Source: Ignavibacteriota bacterium (GTDB taxonomy: Bacteria > Bacteroidota > Ignavibacteria > Palsa-1295). From it: DNA of 33,663 nt. The DNA lies in NCBI GenBank assembly GCA_025357895.1, contig JANYLL010000373.1, forward strand, positions 1 through 33,663. Reading direction: 5' to 3'. Under the pieces are notes generated by a model that saw only the letters and a program-made list of their open reading frames with translations, had not been told where the DNA came from and did not search any database. A program made the translations under genes and the position numbers. Shown piece by piece: positions 17,505 to 24,677 of this stretch. Position 1 is the first letter of the stretch. The number at the start of each line of letters is the position of its first letter.

Positions 17505-19634
17505 TTATTCGATCACGATCAAATGTCTGTGCTCGCTGATCCCTAACTCCGGAGCAAGAAGTTCAAGAGTGTATTCTCCGGGCGTAATGCCCTTCGTACT
17601 GATCGTAATATCCTGATCTCCTGAACTTACCATTCCCTGCATCACCGTACGAATAACCCGTCCGAGTGCATCGTAGATCTTCACGCTTGCATGAGCTCGT
17701 GATGGTATACGGAAATGCACCGTCGTCTTGCCTGAGGAAGGGTTCGGATAATTTTCCAATAGTGTCATCGATGCCGATGAAGCTTTTACATCTGCCTGTG
17801 GCTCCGGAGTGATCACGAAAGGAAAATCAACCGGAAGCATATCTACCCATAAATGGGAATGATACCATATACGCACATTGCCGATGATTACATCTTCAAC
17901 CGGCTTCGAAGTGGTAAGTTCAAGAGTTTTCTCTTCGCCCATTTCGATTGTTCCGATCTCTGTAGCTATATCATTTTTCAAACGAACGGGGATATGCTCT
18001 TTGTTCTGAGAATAAGTAATCTTTACGCTATCAAAATATACTCGCTCTGTTAAAATATCCTTTACAGTGATTGATGGCGGTGCCAGAGGAGTTGGATCAC
18101 CGGGTCGCGGGGCGACATTTGGCAAATGCTGAGACATTGACAAAAGCCCTGTAATAGGTTTGAGCAAGTAGCCGGCAGTATAGCCATAGGATACAACACT
18201 TCCCCATCCATAAGCAAGAATAGTAAAACCACTTGGTGGCGCGACGATGCGATGGATACCGGTGTCTTGATTCAATGTTGTTGCAGAATAGTGTCTCCCT
18301 TTGAAAGTGAAACCAGGAATATCAGTAAATGCTAATGGATCTACTACCTTATTATCTATTGAAAGAAGACCAACATTGCTTTTATCCGTAGCAATGATAA
18401 GATATTGCTCTTTAGCAAAATATTCAGGACTTGTTGAAATAAAATATGTAAAATCATAATAGGATTCATCCAACGGCGGAACAATAGCAAGGAATGGATC
18501 GCCGGTTCCACCGTCATTAACTGCGCTATGAGCGATCATAGCGACAAGGATCGGATTGTTTGATTCTACAGTTGCAATATTTTTGAATGCAGAATCACTA
18601 ATTGCGAAATTATAATCACGGAATTCATTCTTTTTAAAACTATTTCCCCATTTTTTTCCATTGATAGAAACGTCTGTGTTATCATCTTTAGCAAGTATTC
18701 GTAACACATCTCCCTCGGCACGTCCGAAATTTTTAGTAATGAACGAAGTACCCCAATCGGAAAGTGGTGGTATAGCTTCACACAAATGATCGCGGCTTGT
18801 TCGCTGATTCCCCATATTAAGATAAAAATATCCGATCGGAGCTTCTGTTCTGGCATGGCCACCATAAACGACGACCTTCTGCGTCGAAGTCACGGTAGAT
18901 CCCGTGAGATCACCATTAGGAGTAAAAGGATCAGCCTGTATCTGCACTGCTTCACCCGCATTGAGAACGAAGGTTAGTGGAGCATTGGCAGGGCTGCCTT
19001 TTTGTGTTAATGCTGTTGGAGTGATCGTTACCGTATTATTATCTGTAAAAGAAGCAACACAAAACTCCGAAGGCATTTCCTGACCCGTTAGTTGCGTTGA
19101 AGTATAATAGCTCATCACCCGATATTCAATTCCGGCAACGCTTCTGGGAAGCGCAAGGAAAGCATCTGCAGTAAACTGCTTATTGTTCATTCCGTAACAG
19201 GCGATCGGTGTCGTAGAGACCACACTGAATACTGTTTGATCAATTAATTCACTGCTTTCAATAATGGCATCGCGGTTTGGATAGCCAATATCCGCATCAG
19301 TCGATAAACGGTAAGATGTCGCTTTACCTGCATCCAAATGAATGACCTTCTTCCACTTCGGAAATGCTTTACAGGTGATGGTGATCGTTGTAGAATCACC
19401 TGCCGAAGCAAGATAAATATCCTGATAACGTGTGTTCGACTGATCATAACCTGAGGACTCATTCTGCATGAAGCATAGCAGAAATTCCGTGCCCTGGCTG
19501 GTGACAGTTCCTGTTTGCCCGTAGCCTCCGCATGGCTGCGCTGAAAGCTTATCAGGAAGAATTGATAGCACACCTGCAAGTACGAAGCAGATAATTGAAA
19601 TGCGTTTTAAGGAAAGCAAGTTTGATGAATGCAT
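17505..19634 (-). CDS. Secreted IgGFc-binding-domain protein with T9SS sorting domain, tandem copy B (709 residues)
   Basis: This is the second of two close tandem paralogues. It has a signal peptide (core about 12-30, cut after L-S-A), then an N-terminal C-G-G-Y-G motif and the IgGFc-binding-type domain (about 45-500), with D-L-T-G-S (242-246), Y-G-G-H-A-R-T-E-A-P and S-R-D-H-L-C-E-A-I-P-P-x3-W-G (280-295). A short beta domain (about 535-620) is followed by a type A T9SS sorting domain (about 625-709) opening N-Y-P-N-P and closing L-I-V-I-E. By eye it agrees with its upstream twin at roughly two of every three positions, including the same first six residues. A GAGGAGA Shine-Dalgarno precedes the ATG. 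It is 39 bases behind the twin and 25 bases ahead of the 1395-residue gene. Confidence 0.87.
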   Translation of the reverse strand: MHSSNLLSLKRISIICFVLAGVLSILPDKLSAQPCGGYGQTGTVTSQGTEFLLCFMQNESSGYDQSNTRYQDIYLASAGDSTTITITCKAFPKWKKVIHLDAGKATSYRLSTDADIGYPNRDAIIESSELIDQTVFSVVSTTPIACYGMNNKQFTADAFLALPRSVAGIEYRVMSYYTSTQLTGQEMPSEFCVASFTDNNTVTITPTALTQKGSPANAPLTFVLNAGEAVQIQADPFTPNGDLTGSTVTSTQKVVVYGGHARTEAPIGYFYLNMGNQRTSRDHLCEAIPPLSDWGTSFITKNFGRAEGDVLRILAKDDNTDVSINGKKWGNSFKKNEFRDYNFAISDSAFKNIATVESNNPILVAMIAHSAVNDGGTGDPFLAIVPPLDESYYDFTYFISTSPEYFAKEQYLIIATDKSNVGLLSIDNKVVDPLAFTDIPGFTFKGRHYSATTLNQDTGIHRIVAPPSGFTILAYGWGSVVSYGYTAGYLLKPITGLLSMSQHLPNVAPRPGDPTPLAPPSITVKDILTERVYFDSVKITYSQNKEHIPVRLKNDIATEIGTIEMGEEKTLELTTSKPVEDVIIGNVRIWYHSHLWVDMLPVDFPFVITPEPQADVKASSASMTLLENYPNPSSGKTTVHFRIPSRAHASVKIYDALGRVIRTVMQGMVSSGDQDITISTKGITPGEYTLELLAPELGISEHRHLIVIE

Positions 19635-19673
19635 AAATATCTCCTCTATATAAAAAAATCTATTCTCAAAATA

Positions 19674-21812
19674 TTACTCTATGACGATCATTGAGCTATG
19701 TTCGTTAACTCCGATTTCCGGTGCAAGTAATTCGATCGTATAACTTCCTGCAGCAAGTCCGGAAGTATTCACATTGAATGAATGCTCTCCTTCGCTCATT
19801 ACTGATTGCGATACTATCCGAGCAACTCTGCCCAACGCATCATAGATCTTCACCGTCGCGTATGCACGTGAAGGAATACGGAAGTGTACCGTCGTCCTTC
19901 CTGAAACAGGATTCGGATAATTTTCTAATATAGTGGTCTCTGTCGATGAATTTTTCACATCTGCCTGCGGCTGAGGCGTGATGATAAACGGGAAATCAAC
20001 CGGAAGCATATCTACCCATAATCTTGAATGATACCATATCCTTACATTTCCGGTGGTGACATCTTCTACAGGCTTTGAAGTTGTAAGTTCGAGAGTTTTT
20101 TCTTCGCCCGGTTCGATCGTTCCGATTTCGGTTGCAATATCATTTTTCAAATGGACGGCAATATCCCCTTTATTCTGAGTGTACATAATTTTAACGCTGT
20201 CAAAATATGCCCTTTCCGTCAAAATATCCTTAACGGTAATCGTTGAAGGCGGAACAGGCACAGGCTCTCCCGGTCTTGGTGCATAAGTATGCGACGGAGA
20301 TGATTTCGGCAGTATCCCTGTAATAGGTTTAAGTAAATATCCTGCTGTATAGCCATAGGATATCACGCTTCCCCAACCGTATGCGAGGATCGTAAATCCA
20401 TCGGTAGGCGGACGAGGTGAGATGATTCGGTGAATGCCTCTGCTTTGGCTAATCGTTGCTGCAGCATAGTGTTTTCCTCCATTGAGTGGAGATGGAATAA
20501 CCGAATAGGCTAATTTAGGAACTACTACATTATCTATTGATAGAGTACCGGCTCCACTTACTTCCGTAGCAATGATAAGGAATTGCTCGTTCGTAAAATA
20601 TTCAGAGTCGTTAGAAATGAAATATGTGAAATCATTGAAGGATTCATCTAAAGGAGGAACAATTGCAAGGAAAGGATCACCGATTCCGCTAGTAGATGAT
20701 GCAGAATGAGCGATCATTCCGACAAGAATAGGATAGTTCGATTCAACGGTAGCAATATTGTTAAGAGCAGTATCACTGTGGAGAAAAGTATAGTCACGAA
20801 ATTCATTTGCCTTAAAAGGTGCCCCCCATTGCTTGCCATTGATCTTAACCGTATCATTAGCAGCTTTGGCAAGCACACGCAAGATGTCTCCGTCCTCACG
20901 ACCAAAATTCTTCGTGATGAACGAAGTGCCCCAAGATTGGATCGGTGGTATTGCTTCGCATAAATGATCGCGGCTGACACTCCGACCCCCCTGCGAAATA
21001 GTAAAATATCCGGTCGGAACTTCCGTTCGTGCATGGCCACCATAGACAACAACTTTCTTTGTTGAAGTTACTGAAGATCCCGTAAGGTCACCCTTTGCAG
21101 TGAATGGATCCGCCTGAATCTGCACTGCTTCACCGGAATCAAGCACGAATGTCATTTTTTGTCCGGCAGGGTTGCCGTTACGAGTCAGAGCTGTAGGAAC
21201 GATCGTTACCGTATTGTCATGCTCAAAAGAAGCAACACAAAACTCAGAAGGCTGCTCCTGTCCTACCAGTTGTGTTGAAGTGTAATAGCTCATCACGAGA
21301 TAATCATAACCTGCAACACTTTTTGGAAGTGCAAGGAAAGCGTCGGCAGTGACGTGCTTATTATTCATGCCGTAACAGGCGATCGGAGTAGTCGAAACCA
21401 CTTTGAATACTGTCTGATTGATTAATTCACTGCTTTCAATAATCGCATCTTGAGTCGGATAGCCGATAACAGGATCTGAAGATATACGATAGGAGGTTGC
21501 AGCACCTGTATTCAAATGGACAATATGACTCCATTTGGGGAATGCTCTGCAAGTAATGGTAATATCTGCAGGTTGGTCAGTTGAAGCAAGATAAATATCC
21601 TGATAACGTGCATCGAAAGGATCAAATCCTACAGTTTCATTTGCCATGAAGCAAAGCAGGAATTCCGTTCCCAGGCTTGTGGCGTCGCCTTTCTGACCGT
21701 AGCCACCACAGGGTTGTGCCAAAAGCTTACTCGAAATACCCGAATATACCCCTGCCAGAACCAAGCAAAGGATTGCAATGTGTCTTAAAGAAATCAAGTT
21801 TGATGAATGCAT
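19674..21812 (-). CDS. Secreted IgGFc-binding-domain protein with T9SS sorting domain, tandem copy A (712 residues)
   Basis: This is the first gene of the surface-protein cluster and the twin of the next one. Its layout is the same: signal peptide (about 12-32, cut after L-L-A), C-G-G-Y-G, IgGFc-binding-type domain with D-L-T-G-S, Y-G-G-H-A-R-T-E-V-P and S-R-D-H-L-C-E-A-I-P-P, a short beta domain, and a type A T9SS sorting domain opening N-Y-P-N-P and closing M-I-V-I-E. The ATG follows an AAGGGGA Shine-Dalgarno. The 112 bases upstream (21813-21924), after dtd, should hold the promoter for the cluster. A weak pair there is TTGAAT and TATTGA, 17 bases apart on the minus strand. Divergence between the twins is spread over the loops, while the motif cores are nearly fixed, so the copies are not recent. 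Confidence 0.87.
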   Translation of the reverse strand: MHSSNLISLRHIAILCLVLAGVYSGISSKLLAQPCGGYGQKGDATSLGTEFLLCFMANETVGFDPFDARYQDIYLASTDQPADITITCRAFPKWSHIVHLNTGAATSYRISSDPVIGYPTQDAIIESSELINQTVFKVVSTTPIACYGMNNKHVTADAFLALPKSVAGYDYLVMSYYTSTQLVGQEQPSEFCVASFEHDNTVTIVPTALTRNGNPAGQKMTFVLDSGEAVQIQADPFTAKGDLTGSSVTSTKKVVVYGGHARTEVPTGYFTISQGGRSVSRDHLCEAIPPIQSWGTSFITKNFGREDGDILRVLAKAANDTVKINGKQWGAPFKANEFRDYTFLHSDTALNNIATVESNYPILVGMIAHSASSTSGIGDPFLAIVPPLDESFNDFTYFISNDSEYFTNEQFLIIATEVSGAGTLSIDNVVVPKLAYSVIPSPLNGGKHYAAATISQSRGIHRIISPRPPTDGFTILAYGWGSVISYGYTAGYLLKPITGILPKSSPSHTYAPRPGEPVPVPPSTITVKDILTERAYFDSVKIMYTQNKGDIAVHLKNDIATEIGTIEPGEEKTLELTTSKPVEDVTTGNVRIWYHSRLWVDMLPVDFPFIITPQPQADVKNSSTETTILENYPNPVSGRTTVHFRIPSRAYATVKIYDALGRVARIVSQSVMSEGEHSFNVNTSGLAAGSYTIELLAPEIGVNEHSSMIVIE

Positions 21813-21924
21813 AAATTATCCCCTTTGTATAAAAAACTTCAATATGATGTAATGATTCTTGATTCAAGGACACCAAACGGTAGGGCTTTGTTACGTTGAA
21901 CATTAGCCGAACCGTGACTATATA

Positions 21925-22371
21925 TCAACAACTATCAACCCAAATTGTTACAGGTCCGTCATTAATTAATTCGACTTCCATCATGGCTCCGAAAACCCCT
22001 TCAGAAACCCTTTTTTCGCCTAAAAGATGTTTAAGATCGGTAATGAATTTCTCGTAAAGCTTTTTTGCCTTATCCGGCTTTGCTGCAGCAGTAAAATTCG
22101 GGCGGTTTCCCTTTCGTATATCGGCAAAAAGAGTGAACTGGCTTACGACAAGAACGCTGCCTGAAATCTGAACTATATCGAGATTCATTTTCCCGTTTTC
22201 ATCCTCAAAAATGCGTAAACGGACTGTTTTTCCTGCCATTTCTGCACAAATTGCTCCAGTATCATCTTCTCCGACTCCAAGAAAAACGAGAAGCCCTTTG
22301 CCGATCTCACCGGTTATTTTGCCATCCACTGTTACCTTGGCTTGGGATACTCTTTGAATTAATAAGCGCAT
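21925..22371 (-). CDS. dtd: D-aminoacyl-tRNA deacylase
   Basis: Dtd hydrolyses D-aminoacyl-tRNAs (and Gly-tRNA-Ala), acting as a chirality proofreader in translation. The 148-residue length is typical. The N-terminal M-R-x-L-I-Q-R-V, the active-site S-Q-F-T-L (77-81) and the Gly-cisPro G139-P140 in N-D-G-P-V-T are all present. It is cytoplasmic and acts as a dimer. It is the gene after prmC on the same strand. The 20-base gap between them consists largely of a heptamer repeat that also contributes the prmC stop. The last residues (V-D-S-C) differ from the usual ending and are encoded by GTTGATA GTTGTTG, which may be another worn heptamer pair. Confidence 0.94.
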   Translation of the reverse strand: MRLLIQRVSQAKVTVDGKITGEIGKGLLVFLGVGEDDTGAICAEMAGKTVRLRIFEDENGKMNLDIVQISGSVLVVSQFTLFADIRKGNRPNFTAAAKPDKAKKLYEKFITDLKHLLGEKRVSEGVFGAMMEVELINDGPVTIWVDSC

Positions 22372-22380
22372 TGTCTTCTG

Positions 22381-22408
22381 GGGTGTGGGGTTTAGGGTAT
22401 GGGGTTTT
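22381..22408. repeat. G-rich heptamer repeat at the prmC-dtd junction
   Basis: Four exact-length 7-base units with consensus GGGTWTR on the plus strand occupy 22381-22408. Each begins GGG, and positions 4-7 vary. On the minus strand the repeat encodes the last residues of PrmC (N-P-I-P), and its TAA stop (22392-22394) is inside the second unit. It fills most of the space before dtd. No facing inverted arm is present. The G-rich strand has four GGG or GGGG runs with short loops, so a G-quadruplex on the plus strand is possible. Confidence 0.75.
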
Positions 22409-23267
22409 CTTTTGCGATCATAACTCTTTCAATTCCTTGTAAATCCTTTACTTTCCCAACAACTTGTAACCCTGCATCAAAAAATATTTTTTCGACATGG
22501 TTGATGGCATTATAACCGATCTCCACAAATATTTTCCCTTCAGGCTTGAGTAACTTAGGAGCAAGTTCTGCGATTCTTCGGTAAAAACGCAAACCATCAC
22601 CATCATCGGTCAAAGCGATTCGCGGATCGAAGTCACGGACTTCCCTATCAAGCGTCTCAAATTCTTCTATGCTAATATATGGCGGATTGGAAACAAGCAG
22701 ATCGAGCGAAGATGGAAATCTTTTTGCAATATCATCATCAAAAATATCTGCGAGTTCAAAAGAGACATTCTCTGTTTTCAGGCGCTCCTTATTTTTATTT
22801 GCAAGAGCAATTGCATCGGCGCTAATATCGATTCCTGTAATAAGAGCCTGCGGAAGTTTCGATGCAAGAGCTAATGCAATAATCCCCGACCCTGTGCCAA
22901 TATCTAATATCCGACAATCGCCCATCGACGATCGACCATCGACTGCTTTCAAAACTTCTTCCACAAGAATTTCCGTATCGGGACGCGGAATCAGCGCAGC
23001 CGTTGAAGTAAATAAACGAAGTCCAAAAAATTCCGTCTCGCCGATAATATGCTGTAATGGCTCATGCATGAGACGACGGTTAACGAATTCATCGAAATTT
23101 ATTTCTTGCTCGTTTGTAAGAGGTTCATTGATATGTTTTTGCAGTTCACTTTTATTCCAGATTCCAAGGACGTGCAATGCAAGGTATTCGGAATTTATCT
23201 GTGCATCGGAGATTCCCTTTTCCGCGAATAGTAATCCTGCGTTGTTAATAGCTTCCTGCCAGATCAT
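22392..23267 (-). CDS. prmC: Peptide chain release factor N5-glutamine methyltransferase
   Basis: PrmC (HemK) methylates the glutamine of the GGQ motif in release factors RF1 and RF2 using SAM, which speeds translation termination. It has an N-terminal helical domain (1-85), the linker L-I-P-R-P-D-T-E (92-99), SAM motif I L-D-I-G-T-G-S-G (121-128), the acidic residue D147 and the catalytic N-P-P-Y (194-197). The 291 residues are the usual length. The stretch from about 108 to 118, between the E-E-V-L helix and motif I, is encoded by a five-unit heptamer repeat and is a little longer than the matching loop of E. coli PrmC. The last four residues come from a second heptamer repeat. Its ATG overlaps the stop of the upstream glycosyltransferase as ATGA, so the two are coupled. 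Confidence 0.95.
   Translation of the reverse strand: MIWQEAINNAGLLFAEKGISDAQINSEYLALHVLGIWNKSELQKHINEPLTNEQEINFDEFVNRRLMHEPLQHIIGETEFFGLRLFTSTAALIPRPDTEILVEEVLKAVDGRSSMGDCRILDIGTGSGIIALALASKLPQALITGIDISADAIALANKNKERLKTENVSFELADIFDDDIAKRFPSSLDLLVSNPPYISIEEFETLDREVRDFDPRIALTDDGDGLRFYRRIAELAPKLLKPEGKIFVEIGYNAINHVEKIFFDAGLQVVGKVKDLQGIERVMIAKENPIP
22909..22943. repeat. In-frame heptamer repeat inside prmC
   Basis: Five tandem 7-base units on the minus strand, related to GTCGATG (variants GTCGATC, GGCGATT, GTCGGAT), fill exactly 35 bases within prmC. They encode the loop just before SAM motif I. The period of seven is unrelated to the codon period, so the encoded residues do not repeat. The design matches the intergenic repeats of this window but with a different heptamer. 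Confidence 0.75.
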
Positions 23268-24601
23268 ATTGTAAGAATGCTATTAAACACATCCGCTAGT
23301 TTTCTCGTTGCTTCACGCCGCTCATATTGCGATATCATATTTGCATCCATTTCCGATGAAGGAGATTTTCCCAGAAGCCAACTCTCATAAAATCTTTTTA
23401 TCACTCTTGCTTGCCCTTCAATATCACTTTGCGCAACGGCTTCGCCACCATGGGTTTCTTTCAATAGTTCACCAATCGCGCCATTAGGTTGTGCGATTGC
23501 CAGAATAGGGCGCATCGCACCGAGATATTCATACACTTTTCCGGGTACGATATGCTCGACGCTTGGAATATCATCAACGATCAGAAGCAATGCATCGCTA
23601 TCGGTGATAAGCTCAACAGCTTGTGAATGCGGAACGTAGTCAAGTTTTTCGACAAGCGGTTTTATCATTGGCGCTTCGAACATTTCCCGTAAATCATCAC
23701 CCATACGTCCGACAAATCTCAAATGAATTTTATTCGGATCGATCTCATTCCTATCAAGCAAAAGTTCTATTGCCTTGAAAAAATTCTTTGGATTGCGTGG
23801 ACCGTAGAGGGAGCCTGAATATGTCATGATAAATTTTTCGCCGCGTTTTCGCTCTGCGCGCTTATAAATATCGTGCTCGGTATAATCTGCACTATCAAAG
23901 CCATTGGGAATATGAATAAACTTCTCTTCAGGCAGATCAGGGTATTTAGCAATTGCATCATAGGTTATACCTTTCCATGCAACATCAATTTTTTTTGCAT
24001 CCTGAAAAACTAAGCGCTCCAGATATTTATCGATCTCTCTTGGCACGAGCCAACGTTTCGGTGCAGAAACTTCAAACCCGGACCACGGATCCCTGAAACC
24101 AGCAACAAATGGAATGCCCGTTTTCTTCGATACTTTTCTTGCAATCACCGAAACGGTATAAGGCGGTGAAGAAGAATAGATCATTTCAATAGGATATTCT
24201 CCGACGATCTTCATCGCTTCTTTCACTGCGCTTTTATACCAGCCGATACGCGCATCAGGGATAAAAAAAGTAGCGCGGATAAAATTTGCAATTTTTTGCT
24301 TTAAGGAAATTTTGCTCCCTTTTTGAAATACATTAATATCAAGCGATACTCCTTCTTTTGTGCCGGTAAATTTTCGATAGAGATCATACGGCTCGAAAAT
24401 ATGTGAGCGGCGGACGATGAGATCATGCGGCAATTCTTTGGCTAATGATTCATCTCGTGCCTGATATTCAGGATTGTCCGGCACCAGAATTATCGGAGTC
24501 CAGCCGAAATCCTGCAAGTACCTGATAAACTTCGTGACGCGCTGCACACCGGGACCGCCGGCAGGCGGAAAGTAATATGTAATGAAGAGTACGTATTTCA
24601 A
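23264..24601 (-). CDS. GT4-type glycosyltransferase
   Basis: This is a 445-residue GT-B-fold glycosyltransferase resembling family GT4. The N-terminal Y-Y-F-P-P-A-G-G-P-G-V-Q-R loop is typical of bacterial GT4 enzymes that bind the acceptor there. The C-terminal half has the donor-binding T-Y-S-G-S-L-Y-G-P-R-N-P strand-loop, and P-G-K-V-Y-E-Y-L-G-A-M-R-P-I-L near the nucleotide site. It is probably cytoplasmic or membrane-associated and would add a sugar to a surface polysaccharide or lipid-linked glycan. Donor and acceptor cannot be told. The first codon is TTG (24599-24601). The protein begins exactly where the family normally does, and no ATG lies in frame just upstream, where a heptamer repeat takes over. 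The stop overlaps the prmC ATG. Confidence 0.85.
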   Translation of the reverse strand: MKYVLFITYYFPPAGGPGVQRVTKFIRYLQDFGWTPIILVPDNPEYQARDESLAKELPHDLIVRRSHIFEPYDLYRKFTGTKEGVSLDINVFQKGSKISLKQKIANFIRATFFIPDARIGWYKSAVKEAMKIVGEYPIEMIYSSSPPYTVSVIARKVSKKTGIPFVAGFRDPWSGFEVSAPKRWLVPREIDKYLERLVFQDAKKIDVAWKGITYDAIAKYPDLPEEKFIHIPNGFDSADYTEHDIYKRAERKRGEKFIMTYSGSLYGPRNPKNFFKAIELLLDRNEIDPNKIHLRFVGRMGDDLREMFEAPMIKPLVEKLDYVPHSQAVELITDSDALLLIVDDIPSVEHIVPGKVYEYLGAMRPILAIAQPNGAIGELLKETHGGEAVAQSDIEGQARVIKRFYESWLLGKSPSSEMDANMISQYERREATRKLADVFNSILTI

Positions 24602-24677
24602 AAGGTCGTCGTATTTTTTTGGTCTTTTCTGCTAAAGACTAACGACTAAAGACCAACGACTATTCCCGCTATTCCCG
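24602..24677. repeat. Heptamer repeat with inverted arm between DUF2961-like and GT4 genes
   Basis: Four clear 7-base units, alternating CTAAAGA and CTAACGA types (24632-24659), face a shorter and more worn inverted copy (24604-24629) rich in GGTC and T runs. The arms can fold into an imperfect hairpin, with the T run on the plus-strand side. Next to it a 9-base direct repeat, CTATTCCCG twice (24660-24677), gives the upstream gene two in-frame TAG stops in a row on the minus strand. The repeat fills the entire 67-base gap up to the TTG start of the GT4 gene. Confidence 0.75.

Noticed and set aside
9848..21812. Phage tail or Ig-like phage protein cluster
   Set aside because: Signal peptides, T9SS sorting domains and the absence of any structural phage gene or integrase point to host surface proteins.
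21906..21945. A seventh heptamer repeat at the dtd 3' end (GTTGATA GTTGTTG)
   Set aside because: Only two imperfect units are present, too few to separate from chance. Noted in the dtd entry only.
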